Assembly: GCA_948144175.1 (NCBI GenBank)
Contig: CANXME010002568.1
Coordinates: 1,115,001-1,179,000, forward strand
Reading direction: 5' to 3'
Origin: Closterium sp. NIES-65
Lineage: Eukaryota; Streptophyta; Zygnematophyceae; Desmidiales; Closteriaceae
DNA: 64,000 bases
Positions 9,148 through 19,560 of the stretch are shown piece after piece (the first letter of the stretch is position 1; each line of letters opens with the position of its first letter). The position numbers were made by a program, and so were the translations under genes. The notes under the pieces were generated by a model that had not been told where the DNA came from, ran no database searches, and saw nothing but the letters and a program-made list of their open reading frames with translations.

Positions 9148-10105
9148 TAAGGAAAAACAAGTGAGGGCATGTAGACACAAGGCCAAGCTGGATGCAGAAA
9201 CGCTGGTGGTGACAAGGCGGCAATGCCTTGGTGAAGATATCTGCAGTGTTGGCCTCAGAGACCACACGTACCATGCGTGCCTGGCCACGCTGCTGCAACT
9301 CACGCAGAAGGAAGTAACGAAGCTGGATGTGCTTCGCCTTCCCTACCAGTCGAGGCTCCTCACACAACAGGACAGCTACCCTGTTGTTGGCGAACAAGAC
9401 TGGGGGAGAGCGAGGCCGCTCACCAAGGTCAGTGAGAAGGAAAGACAGCCAGCGAAGCTCCTGAGCGGCCATGGCCGCAGCGTACACCCCTGCCTCACAG
9501 CTGGAACCGGGGATAGACGTCGCCCGAGTCGACCGCCACGAAACAGCACCTGCTCCGAGGCTAAAGGAGTACCCCTGTGTAGACCGGCGCATCCCCGCAT
9601 CGTCGGCCCATGACGAGTCTGAGTAACCTGTGAGTGTAACTGGCTGCTTCCCTCCAAGGGCAATTCCCATGCCTGATGTACTTGCCACATACTTCGCCAC
9701 CCTCTTAGCCTCGTACTAGTGGGAATGTCGGTGTCTCCCAGGCGCAAAAAAACGCGCAAGGACGCTAAGAGGGTAAGCTAGGTCTGGGCGAGTGCAGGTC
9801 ATCAGGTACATGAGACAACCCACCAGCTCAGGGTATGGACCGCTGGACTCAAATGGCTCGTCCGAAGGTGGAGTCGTGAGCCCATGGTCCACACCAAGAG
9901 GGGTGAGCTCTAGCTTGGAAAACAGGAAGCGAAACCGTGTGAGGATTTGCTCGACCATATGCGACTGAGTCCGCGTAATGGTGCGAGCTGCTCTGTCCTT
10001 GGTGATCTGCAGGCCAATGTAGTGCTGCAGCTCACCAAGGTCAGTGCAAGTGTGTCTCCTCTGCAGTTCCTCCTTCACGGAGGCCAGCGTGCGTCGGTCG
10101 GTAGT
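9148..10105 (-). pseudogene. C: copia RT C-terminus and RNase H fragment
   Basis: The minus-strand translation gives the RT tail (ELQRRHTCTDLGELQHYIGL, YPELVGCLMYLMTCTRPDLAYP), then RNase H (YSDSSWADD, SCEAGVYAAAMAAQELRWL) and the C-terminal FTKAL box. A frameshift lies near 9710-9760. The YVDD half of RT and everything upstream are missing. The sequence is related to family B but distinct. Confidence 0.8.
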
Positions 10106-10610
10106 GGCAGAACTGGGAAGGGGTGGCTATTCTGGCTGTGGCGGCTTGCTAAGGCAGTGGGGACGGGTGGGGCGTAGAGCTACAGGGAATGCTGTGGGAC
10201 GGGTTGCAGGTGGCGCGGCGCGCAGGCCGCAGGGGCTGCTGTGCGAGCGGACGGGCGAGCAGTTGCGCGTGCTGCTGTGTGTGCCTTCGCACGCGGCTGC
10301 ACGCGCGACCGTTCTTACGGGTGCGTGCGACTACGCGAGCGGATGTACGGGCAGCGCGACGGGGGAAAAAGGTAGGGCGCGACGGGGGAAAACGGGCAGG
10401 TTGCGACGAGGGGGGGGAGAGTAACGACGCGACGGATCTGACGGGTGAGGCGACGGGAAAACGGGTGGCGCGCGGGGTACGGGGCACTACGAGAAACGGA
10501 TTGACGGGGCGCTACGGGCTAAGGTGCTTCGGGCTAGGGCGCTTCGGGCTAGGGCGCTTCGGGCTAGGGCACGTTATGGGGCGGTAGGCCCATGAGACCT
10601 TTTTTTTTAT
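10106..10610 (-). repeat. GC-rich leader of C with tandem repeat
   Basis: Non-coding, strongly GC-rich. Near 10,520-10,570 the unit GCTTCGGGCTAGGGC occurs about three times. It occupies the same position (between primer site and coding part) as the GC-rich repeat leaders of B1, B2 and B3. Confidence 0.6.
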
Positions 10611-10622
10611 CGCTCTATACCT

Positions 10623-10758
10623 TGTCAAGTTACAAAAATATAAGTTGACTAAGGAAAAGTGAAAACAAGCAAGATATAGCAAGCATAACCCTAACCCTAG
10701 GAAAACATGAAGTACACCTAGACTAACACAAATAAGCTATAACAAATATAGCCTGACA
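10623..10758 (-). repeat. LTR X of C
   Basis: 136 bp, TGTCAAGTTAC to AGCCTGACA, preceded by a PBS-like site (minus strand AGGTATAGAGCG). AT-rich and not alignable by eye to LTR Y. Confidence 0.65.
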
Positions 10759-10763
10759 GCACC

Positions 10764-11745
10764 TAGAGCAGCACCTTCACCAGCACCTAGAGCAGCAGCC
10801 TCACCAGCACCTAGACCAGCAGCCTCAATGTCCGGGTCAAGCGGAACACACAGGTAACAGTCACCCTCATCACTAGTAGACACAACATACATGGCAGCAA
10901 GAATGGCATCATAATCTAGATCAAAGATAGCAAACCCCGACCTAAGCAGCTCGCCCCAGCGGGGGATCTCAGTGGCGTCAAGGAACTAGAGACGCCAAGC
11001 GTTCGTCAAGCGGCCGAAGCAGCGTTGGGTGGTGTGCGGGCCACCGCACGGCTCATTAGTGCGGTCGCCGGTACGCAGGACGTAGGCACAGGGACCAGCA
11101 CCCCCACCCCACTGACGCGCAGCATACCACTTACGAAGCTGCTGGGGGGGCGGGGTCTCACGAGTGCGCTGTTGCTGCTGGCGCTGACCACCACCGAAGC
11201 CGCCCTAGTGCGCATAGCCACCCCGACCAGCTCCACCGCCGCCGCCGCCACCTCCGCCACCGCCGCCTCCTCCGCCTCCTCCGCTCCCACTGCCACCGCC
11301 ACCGCCGCCTCCGCCTCCACCGCCGCCACCGAAGCCCCCACCCCCGCCACCACTCCCACCGCCACCCCCACCCCCTCCGCCGCCTCCACCACCACCTCCA
11401 CCGCCCCCGCCAGCTCCTCCACCGCCCTTGCCCCCCTTGCCCTTGCCAGTGCGGCGTCTCCCGCTAGGGGCAGACGTACCGCCGACCGACTCGGTGCCAA
11501 CGAAGTCGACGGCAGCAGCAGAGGCAACAGAGGGCAAAAGGGGGGAGGGGGAGCACCCCTCAAAGAAGGGGGAACGAGGGTCACTACGAGAGGCTCCTAC
11601 AGCGACTATACTCTTCTTAGCTGCCAGGAGGCGCTCCTTGAGGAGGTCAACGGTGAGTGTGGTGGGGCAAACTGAGAGGAAGTGGTCCCTGACGGAGCGA
11701 AGGGAGTCAAGGAGCCGGGTGACTAGGTAGTAGAGGGTGATGTAA

Positions 11746-11780
<35 letters not shown>

Positions 11781-12227
11781 CTTGGCAGGAAGCGCAGCGC
11801 GGTAGCAGGTGTCACTAGTGCGAAGGTGCGTAATGAGGTCAGCGACTGTAGAAAAGGCGGCGAGGTCAAGGAACAGGTACGGCAGCATGAGGCGGCTAAG
11901 GGTAGCAGTGGCAGGGGAAGAGTAGCGTGCAACTACAGCGTCGTACAAGGTCTTAGCACTCTTGTACTGACTTAAGTGCGCGCGCTCAGTGGACGGCAAG
12001 TGACTACGCACAGCAAGAGGGGCAGCAGCATCGCGTGTGGCCCACTGTGAGCGAACAGTGTTGTCAGCATCGGCAGCAAGGGCAGTAGAGGCGCCAGACG
12101 TGAGATCGAACAGTGAGAGACCGTCATTCTTATCGCACTGCAGGAAAAGCTGCAGATCATCGACCCAGACCTCAAAGTCGACAGCTCGACCCTCAGCATC
12201 AATGGTGAGAACGCTAGGGGTAGCCAT
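10764..12227 (-). pseudogene. gag: B1 gag
   Basis: Starts MATPSVLTIDAEGRAVDFEVW, the conserved gag start of the family, followed by copia gag text (HLSQYKSAKTLYDAVVARYS, VADLITHLRTSDTCYRA). A run of 30 G bases at 11749-11778 encodes a Pro tract and keeps the frame. Next come a very Gly-rich region (11205-11430), a stop at 11205-11207, and remnants of an unusual knuckle, C-x13-C-x3-H-x4-C. Near 10990 another stop occurs. RNA binding is inferred from the Gly-rich and knuckle segments. Confidence 0.8.
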
Positions 12228-13218
12228 GACAGCAGTAGCAGTAGCAGTAGGCTAGGAGCAGCTCAATAGCAGAGGCGCGGCTCGGCGGTGCTCTTACTAG
12301 GGCGAGTGGGTAGAGGTCCGCAAGTGGTGGGGCAGGGCCGAGAAGCGCCGGCAGGGACAGGGCCACGAAAGGGCGGCAGAGGAGTGTCGCTCCTCTGTGC
12401 AGGGCAGGGCCGGGACGGCGGCTCCTGCTGTCGGCGGCGGCTGCGGCCCGGGCCGCGGTGGCGGCGGCTGTCATGGCAGCGGCGGCGGCGGCTGTCGTGG
12501 CAGCGGCGGTGGCGGCTGCTGCTGGCGGCGGTGGCGGCGGCTGTCACGGCAGCGGCGGCGGCGGCTGCTGCTGTCGGCGGCGGCGGCGGCTGCTGCTGTC
12601 ACGGCAGCGCCGGCGGTGGCTGTCGCAGCAGCGGCGGCGGCGGCAGCTGCTGTCGGCAGCGGCGACGGCGGCGGCCCCGGCAGTGGTGGCGGCGGCTGGT
12701 ACGCCGCGACGGCTGCTGCTGCTGGGGCGGCGACGGCGGAGCAAGGGCCGTGAAGGAGCCGAGAAGGGGCCGCGGAGGAGCCGAGAAGGGGCCGCTAAGG
12801 GCGACGAAGGGGCCACGAAGGGCCGTGAAGGGGCCGTGAAGGGCGGCGACAGGGCCGCGAAGGGCGGCGACGGGGCCGAGAAGGGGCCGTGAGGGGCCAT
12901 GAAGGGCGGCGACGGGGCAGAGAAGGGGCCGTGAGGGGGTCCGCTAAGGGCGGCGACGGGGCCGAGAAGGGGCCGCGAGGGGCCACGAAGGGGCGACGAG
13001 GGGCCGCAAGGGGTCGCGAAGGGACGTGAGAGGGGCCGCGAGGGAGCCGCGAAGGGGCCGCGAGGGGCCGTGAGAGGGGCCGCTACGGGGCCATAAGAGG
13101 GCGCGACGGGCCGCTAAGGGTAGAGGACGCGACTCGGGAAGGAGCGAAGCGCGCTCTGGGCAAGAAAAAAAAAATCAATTTTCGTGGTGGGCCCTAGGAA
13201 ACGTTCCCACTAGGGAAC
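12228..13218 (-). repeat. GC-rich leader of B1 (CGG-like and GGGGCCG repeats)
   Basis: About 1 kb between gag start and the primer-binding site. 12,440-12,720 is built of GGC/CGG triplets with GGCTGTC spacers. 12,730-13,130 is built of units such as GAAGGGCGGCGACGGGGCC. Open frames here are compositional artefacts of repeated triplets. Confidence 0.7.
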
Positions 13219-13231
13219 CTGCTCTATATCA
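13219..13231 (-). promoter_or_regulatory. B1 primer-binding site, decayed
   Basis: The minus strand reads TGATATAGAGCAG next to the 5' LTR. It aligns with TGGTATCAGAGC with differences. Confidence 0.6.
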
Positions 13232-13352
13232 TGTGAAAGAACAAGGAATGAAATGACTAGGTGAAATATGGGTACAAATAGAAAACCTAAAAATGTTGTA
13301 CCCTATAGTATCTACCCCACTATAGTCTAGATAGACCATAGCATATAAACTT
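13232..13352 (-). repeat. B1 5' LTR, interrupted by B2
   Basis: Starts TGTGAAAGAAC. It runs to 13352, and its last four bases GACA lie at 20907-20910 beyond B2, for about 125 bp in total. It shares the ACCCCACTATAG block with the other B LTRs. Confidence 0.8.
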
Positions 13353-13484
13353 TGTGAAAGGAAGGAACACGAATGAATGAACTATGAAATGTGTGAGTAC
13401 AAGTACCAACCCTAATTGGGTTGTACCCCCTATGGGATACCCCACTATAGCCTACACAACAGCATAAGCTATAATGTTCTGACA
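13353..13484 (-). repeat. B2 3' LTR
   Basis: 132 bp, TGTGAAAGG to TTCTGACA, identical by eye to 20770-20901. It contains the inverted repeat AACCC TAATT GGGTT found in other B LTRs. A purine-rich tract (minus strand CTATGGGGGTG) abuts it. Confidence 0.93.
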
Positions 13485-13693
13485 CACCCCCATAGGCAAA
13501 GTGGGGGAGAACAAGGGGTCACAAGACCAGTCAAGCAAAGCAAAGCAAGCTCAGGGTGGATCACAAAGTCACCACACAGTCCGAGCACAAGGTCAAGGCC
13601 ACAAGGCCAGTTCACATGCAAGAGGAGACATATACATATAAGGCTAAACAAGCAAGAGCAGGTATATATATATATGCAAGAGTACAAGCAAGG
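13485..13693 (-). other. B2 3' untranslated segment
   Basis: About 200 bp between the pol end and the 3' LTR, conserved in B3 and B4 (starts CACCCCCATAGGCAAA). No coding signal. Confidence 0.6.
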
Positions 13694-16645
13694 TCAAGAG
13701 GTGAGCAAGTGAGGTAAGACAGGTACAAGTCCCAGCTGAGTGCAGAAGCGCTGATGATCACAAGGCGGAAGTGCCTTGGTGAAAACATCAGCAGTGTTGG
13801 CCTCAGAGGCCACCTACGCAAGTCGCAACTGATCACGCTGCTGAAGCTCACGAGCAAGGAAGTACCGGAGAGCAATGTGCTTCGTTCTGTGCTCCAAGCG
13901 CTGCTCTCGACACAAGGCCAGCATGGCCTTGTTGTCTACGTACAGCACTGGAGGAGAACGAGGCGGCTCTCCAAGGTCAGTCAGCAGGTAGGTGAGCCAG
14001 CAAAGCTCCTGTGCAGCCATGGCCCCGGCGTAGATCTCAGCCTCACAACTGGAGCCGAGAACAGAGGACGAGCGAGTAGCCCGCCACGAAACAGAGCCGG
14101 AACCAAGACTGAAGGTGTAACCCTGTGACGACCGCTGCGTAGCCTGGTCGTCGGCCCAAGAAGCGTCCGCGTGGCCAGTGAGGACCACTGGACTCCGCCC
14201 TCCAAGCACTAGCCCCATGCCCGACATACTGCACAAGTAGCGCAACACCTTCTTTGCTGCAGCCATGTGCTTTGGTCGGTGTCTCCCAGGAGCAACATAG
14301 CGTGCAAGAATGCTAAGAGGGTATGCAAGGTCAGGTCGTGTGCAGGTCATCAGGTACATGAGGCAGCCAACAAGCTCTGGGTACGGGCCACTCGACTCTA
14401 CGGACTCATCCGAAGGCAGAGCTGAGAGCGAGTGGCGAGTAGCCAGAGGAGTGGCCTGAGGCGGGGAGTACGTGAAGCCGAAGCACTGAAGGACCTGCTG
14501 CACCATGTGTGACTGAGTCAAGGTAATGGTGCGGCGTGCTCTGTCCCGAGTGATCTGCAAGCCAAGGTAGCTGCGCAGTTCACCCAGGTCTGTGCACGTG
14601 TGTCTCTTCTGCAGCTCGGACTTCACGTGGGCGAGTCCAACAGTGTCAGCAGTGGCAAAAACCAAGTCGTCGACGTACACGAGGATGTAGAACGGCGGCA
14701 GAGAAGTGTCGGTGGGCAGAAACAACAACGGGTGAGCAGTAGAGGGAGCAAACCCAAGAGCCGCAAACGTAGTCCTCAGTGTGTCGTGCCACTCACGCGG
14801 TGCCTGGCGGAGACCGTAGACTGGCCGTCGGAGGCTCCACTGGGTGCTAGGAGGGAAAGTCCCAGTGAAGCCAGGTGGACGGCGCAGCCAGATCTCCTCG
14901 TGCAGGCTGCCCTGCAAGAAAGCAGTGCTGAAGTCAAGAGAGTGAAGCTCGTAGTCGCGCTGAGCGGCTATGTGCAGCAGCACCCGAAGAGTGGTCATCT
15001 TCGGGGTGGGAGAGAAGGTCTGAAAGTAGTCAACTCCCTGCCGCTGACTGAAGCCACGAGCGACGTACCGCGCCTTGAAGACAGGTGGAGAACCCGGCGG
15101 CCGCTTCACCCTGAAGATCCACATGCCACTGACGATGTTCGCCCCAGGAGGGGGAACCGCGTCAACGTAGGTGCCTGTGGACTTCCAGGAAGCCATCTCT
15201 GCATCCATAGCTGCCTGCCACTGAGAGGAGTAGGGACCCTCTACGGCCTCCGCGTAAGAGCGCGGAGTCGGGATGTCTAGTGCATCCGGGTCTCCCTCAG
15301 GGGCAAGTAGTACGGACGCGAGATGAGGTGAAGCAGCGGCCAGACACTGGAACTCCTCCTGCCTGTCCTCAAGGACGTCCGTGCCAAGAGCACGCTCACC
15401 CCCAACGGACGGAGGACAGACAGACGCAGACTCAGCAACAAGACTAGCAGCGTAGTCTAGACGACAGCGAGCAGCAAAGTCGACGAGCTCAACAACAAGA
15501 GTAGACGCAGCAGTGGACTCAAAGGAGGGGTCAGTGACCACAGTAGCAAGAAGACGCGTGACAGTAGGACTGGCAGCACGCAGAGAGTCCGACTCCGGGT
15601 CGGCAAGAGCAGGAAGAGAGGACTCAGGAGGAGAAGGCAAAGGGGCACGCAGAGGAGCAGTAGACGGACGCAAAGACATCCGGTGCGTTCCAGGGACAGG
15701 AGGAGGACGCTGACGCGAACTGCGACCACTAGCGCGAGCAGCACGAACAGGCGACGCGGGACGAGACGTAGGCTCACGACGCTCAGCAAGACCTCCAGTA
15801 GGACCAGTGTAAGGAGAGGGAGCAGGCAGTGGGGAGGCTCGCTCTAACAGGGATTGCGACTGGACAGCCTGTGGACACTCTACAGAAGGAGGAAGACCAA
15901 GAACCTGCTGCAGGAGCGGAACGAAGTACGGCCGAGGCCGCACGAGGACTCCAGACACAGCACGGACAGCACCAACACCCTCTGCGGCGGCACTAGCGCC
16001 AACAGCACCTCCAGCGGCAGGACCTCCAGCCGCACCAGCAGCAGGACCACCGCCAGGACAGACAGCAGCAGTCTCAACACCAACACCCTCAGCAGCTCCA
16101 GCTCCAGTAGGACCCGCAGGCCCAGCAGCTCCAGGACCGGCGGCACTAGCACCCTCAGCGGCCGAAGAAGCTCCAGCTCCAGCAGTACGCCTCCAGCGGC
16201 GAGCAAACCACTCGCGCAGCTCCTGTGGAGAGAGGGGCTCCCGCCAAGACGGAGCACCCGGAGAACCTCCAGGCCCAGCACCGCCAGACGCCACAAGGGG
16301 AGGTCCATCGACCGCAGGCTCCGCACCTCCAGGCTCAACACCCTCTTGCGCAGCACCCCCAGACTCAGCAACCCCAGGCTCAGTACCCCAGGTGGCAGCA
16401 CCCCCAGGCTTCTCACCCCCAGGCTCAGCACCCACGCGCACAGCTCCCCCAGAGTCAGCACCCCCAGGCTCAGCACCCGCAGCAGTACCAAAGTCACCAG
16501 CAACCTCGACCGGCTCGACTGCGTCTACCTGGGACACACCTGAAGGGGCAGGAACCTGAGGGGGGAGGGGGTCTACCGGGGGGGGACCTGGCACAAGGAA
16601 GTCCGGTGGCGGGGGGAGGGAAGGAGTGCGGTAGGGGAAGAGGCG
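13694..16645 (-). pseudogene. pol: B2 pol: linker, RT and RNase H
   Basis: An open stretch of 926 codons (13814-16594) covers an Ala/Gly/Pro/Glu-rich linker of roughly 250 residues, then RT (YVDAVPPPGANIVSGMWIF, LVYVDDLVFA) and RNase H (HADASWADD, SCEAEIYAGAMAAQEL). A TAG at 13814-13816 cuts off the last ~40 residues (relatives continue VASEANTVDVFTKAL), whose reading ends at the stop at 13694-13696. The YVDD and RNase H acidic residues are intact, so this part was under constraint until recently. Confidence 0.88.
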
Positions 16646-18451
16646 CTAGAAGGGGACTGACTCGTCGAACGTGACGTCCTGGGAGGAAAGAACACGACGA
16701 GAGGAGGGGTGGTAGAACTACCACCGTGGAGCGTCAGGGGGGAGGCCAAGGAAGACACAGGGAGCAGCACGAGGGGACAGCTTGTCCGCAGACAAGTCGC
16801 GGACAAATGCCCGAGATCCCCAGACACGGAACGCAGACGCATCGCCGACCTTCCCAGTCCACAGCAGGGCCGGGGAGGTACGGACCTTCCCCGGCCGGGA
16901 AACCCCGGGGTGAAGGTTGATCTGATGCGCCGCATACCGAACCGCAAACGGCCACTGAAAATGGGGGGCAGCCGCATGCATCATGGACGTACGAGCGACG
17001 TCCATGACCATGCCAATGCGGCGCTCAGCAATCCCATTTTGCTGTGGAGAGTCCGGAAGCGTAAAGGTCTGGCGGATGCCCTATGCACGACAGTAGGCTC
17101 GCAGAAGGCCAGAGGAAAACTCTCCGCCTCGGTCAGAGTGCAGACGCAGAACAGGAAAGTTCGAGCTGAAGCTCCTCCTGAGCTGGAGACGAGCTGCGCG
17201 GATCCAGGCGATCAACACCTCGGTGACATCACCCTTGCTGCGCAAGGGGAAGACTGTGGTGAAACGCGAGTAGTCGTCAACCACCAGCAGGAAGTAGCGC
17301 TCGTGACCCTGTCCACGGACGCGGGCCGGGCCCCACACGTCCATGTGAAGCGTCTGCAGAGGAGCCTCTGTTGGAGGAAACTGGGAGGAGTGGGGGGCAG
17401 CCCGGAGGCGCCCCTCGACACAAGGGACACAGGAAGGTCCTGGCCTCGAAGGAAGAGGAGGGAGAGACCGGGGAAGACCAGAGACAAGGACACGGGAAGC
17501 CATGTCCCTGAGACGGGGCAAGGAGGGGTGGCCAAGACGGTGGTGCCACAGGAGAGTCTCGTGAGATAGGAGGCGACACGAGCAGGGGGCAGACTCAGGA
17601 CCAGACCTGGACGCAGCAGCAAACACCTGACCCGACGCAGCTACCTGGCCAGACACAGGGACAGGAGGAGACTCAGTGGTCAGGGTGTAGAGGCTCGACC
17701 CTGGCCGACGGGAGAACGTGGCCAGGTGCCGGCGTGTGCGCGCGTCCGTGCAGTGGGTCACCCGCTGACTCGCAGGAGTAAACTGGTGAACCCCCGCATC
17801 CTGTAGGGCAGCACCACTCACCAAGTTCGTCGAGAACGAGGGGAGGTAAAGACCAGACAGGGTGCACGAGGGGGCAGCTGGACACGGGAGGACAGTGGAG
17901 AAGTGAGAGAGGATAGGACCCCCTGAGGGGTCAGCCAGGGAGACCGCAACCGGCCGGCCAAGCGGCGTGAGTGTGGTGCGGTCCCGAAAGAAGGAGCGAG
18001 AAGCCCCAGAGTCAAGTGTAAAGGTGAGGGAGGCCGAAGCCGACGCGGTACCTTAGAGCGCAGCCTCACCAGTACCTGAGAGCGCAGCCTCACCAGTACC
18101 TGAGAGCGCATTCTCACCAGCACCTGAGAGCGCAGCAGTCTCACAAGCACCTAGCGCAGCCGTACCAATGCCCGGGTCGGGATGGAAACACCGGTAACAG
18201 TCACCCTCATCACTAATAGACACAGCATACATGGCAGCAAGGATAGCATCAAAGTCAAGATAAAAGATCGCTACGCCAGCCCTAGACAGCTCTCCCCAGC
18301 GGGGGACCTCAGAGGCGTCGGGGAACTGCTGACGCCACGCGTCCGACAGGCGGCCAAAGCAGCGCCGGGTGGAGTGGGCACCCCCACACTGCTCACCCGC
18401 GCGGTCGCCGCTGCGAAGAACGTAGGTGCACGGGCCAAAACCCCCACCACG
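16646..18451 (-). pseudogene. B2 protease, GAG-pre-integrase and integrase
   Basis: Protease, GAG-pre-integrase and integrase are readable but broken. The stretch 17081-17824 has LSHETLLWHHRLGHPSLPRL, integrase D (HMDVWGPARV) and D (HSDRGGEFSSG). A TAG follows at AYCRA, and the frame resumes with MVMDVARTSMMHAAAPHF at 17011. The protease active site LDSGASRSFF is near 18000. Stops fall near 18055 and 16715. Confidence 0.82.
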
Positions 18452-19560
18452 CTAACTCTGCGCGTACCACTCACGGAGCTGCTGGGGCGGGGGAACGTCC
18501 CGAGAACGCTGTTGCTGCTGCTGCCGCGGACCACCACCAGAGCCGCTCCGCTGCGGGGCACTACCCCGACCAGCTCCACGTCCTCCGCCACCGCCTCCTC
18601 CACCGCCGCCACCACCACCGCCTCCGCTCCCACCGCCTCCGCCGCCTCCGCCTCCGTCGCCGCTGCCGCCACCACCACCACCACTCCCGCCACCACTCCC
18701 ACCGCCACCCCCACTCCCTCCGCCGCCTCCACCGCCACCTCCACCGCCCCCGCTAGCTCCACCCGCACCCTTGCCCCTCTTGCCCTTGCCAGGGCGGCGT
18801 CTCCCGCTAGGGGCAGACGCCGCGCCGACCGACTCAAGACCAAGCAGGCCGGCAGCAGTAGAAGAGGCAACAGAGGGCAACAGGGGGGAAGGAGAACACC
18901 CCTCAAAGATGGGGGTGCGCGGGTCTCCACGAGAGGCTCCTACAGCGACTATGCTCTTCTCTACCGCTAAGAGGGCCTTCTCGAGGAGGTCAACAGTGAG
19001 AGTGGTGGGACAGACTGAGAGGAAGTGGTCCCTGACTACGCGAAGGGAGTCAGGGAGGCGAGTGACTATGTAATAGAGAGTGATGTACATGGGGGGGGGT
19101 TCTTGGCGCAGAACTCAGCAGGAAGGGCGGCGCGGTAGCGGGTGTCACTAGTGCGGAGGTGCGTAATGAGGTCAGCGACTGTGGGAAAGGCAGCAAGGTC
19201 AGGAAAGAGGTACGGTAGCATGAGGCGGCTCAGTGCAGCAGTGGCAGGGGAAGAGTAGCGTGCAACTACAGCGTCGTACAAGGTCTGGGCACTCTTGTAC
19301 TGACTAAAGTGCGCGCGCTCAGTGGTAGGGAGGTGGCGACGCACAGCAAGACGTGCAGCAGCATCGCGGGTAGCCCACTGAGAGCGAACAGTGGGGTCAG
19401 CATCAGTAGCAGGAGCAGGAGAGGCGCCAGAGGTGAGGTCAAAGAGAGAAAGACCGTCCGCCCTATCGCACTGTAAAAACAACTGCAGGTCGTCGACCCA
19501 GACCTCAAAGTCAATGGCTCGACCCTCAGCGTCAAAAGCGAGGACACTGGGGGTAGCCAT
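18452..19560 (-). pseudogene. gag: B2 gag with frameshift at G-run
   Basis: Starts MATPSVLAFDAEGRAIDFEVW. After AEFCAKNPPP the frame is lost at a 9-G run (about 19091-19099) and picked up in another frame as MYITLYYIVTRLPDSLRVV. A long Gly-rich tract (about 18560-18770) follows, then PPPQQLREWYAQS and a TAG. Downstream remnants keep the C-x13-C-x3-H-x4-C knuckle. Confidence 0.85.

Larger units (their letters stand above)
8733..10758 (-). mobile_element. composite copia insertion C with unlike LTRs
   Basis: A 2,026-bp insertion in B1 bounded by TGTCA and TGACA ends and GCACC flanks. Plus-strand order: LTR Y1 (8733-8871), 127 bp with a hairpin, primer-binding site (8999-9010), LTR Y2 (9011-9147), an RT/RNase H fragment (9148-10105), a GC-rich leader (10106-10610), a PBS-like site (10611-10622) and an unrelated LTR X (10623-10758). 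Y1 and Y2 are clearly the same LTR. X shares only the terminal bases. The gag-to-RT interior is deleted, so it could move only in trans. Recombination between two related families is the likely origin. Confidence 0.7.
6635..13352 (-). mobile_element. copia element B1, 3'-truncated, hosts C and B2
   Basis: Minus-strand copia of the abundant B family (as at 13.4-20.9, 47.8-55.0 and 55.3-64.0 kb). Reading from 13.2 kb down: partial LTR, PBS-like site, GC-rich leader, gag (12227), protease, then a jump straight to the IN-RT linker and the first RT residues, breaking off near 6635. The integrase is missing (junction near 8200), as are most of RT, RNase H and the 3' LTR. Its LTR is cut four bases from its end by B2, and those bases (GACA) reappear at 20907-20910. 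Element C interrupts it at 8733-10758. Confidence 0.85.

Noticed and set aside
10683..10697. AACCCTAACCCTAGG resembling telomere repeat
   Set aside because: Only two units inside LTR X. No array.
12288..12900. Several overlapping Ala/Gly/Arg-rich frames
   Set aside because: Triplet repeats of the B1 leader give open frames in all phases.
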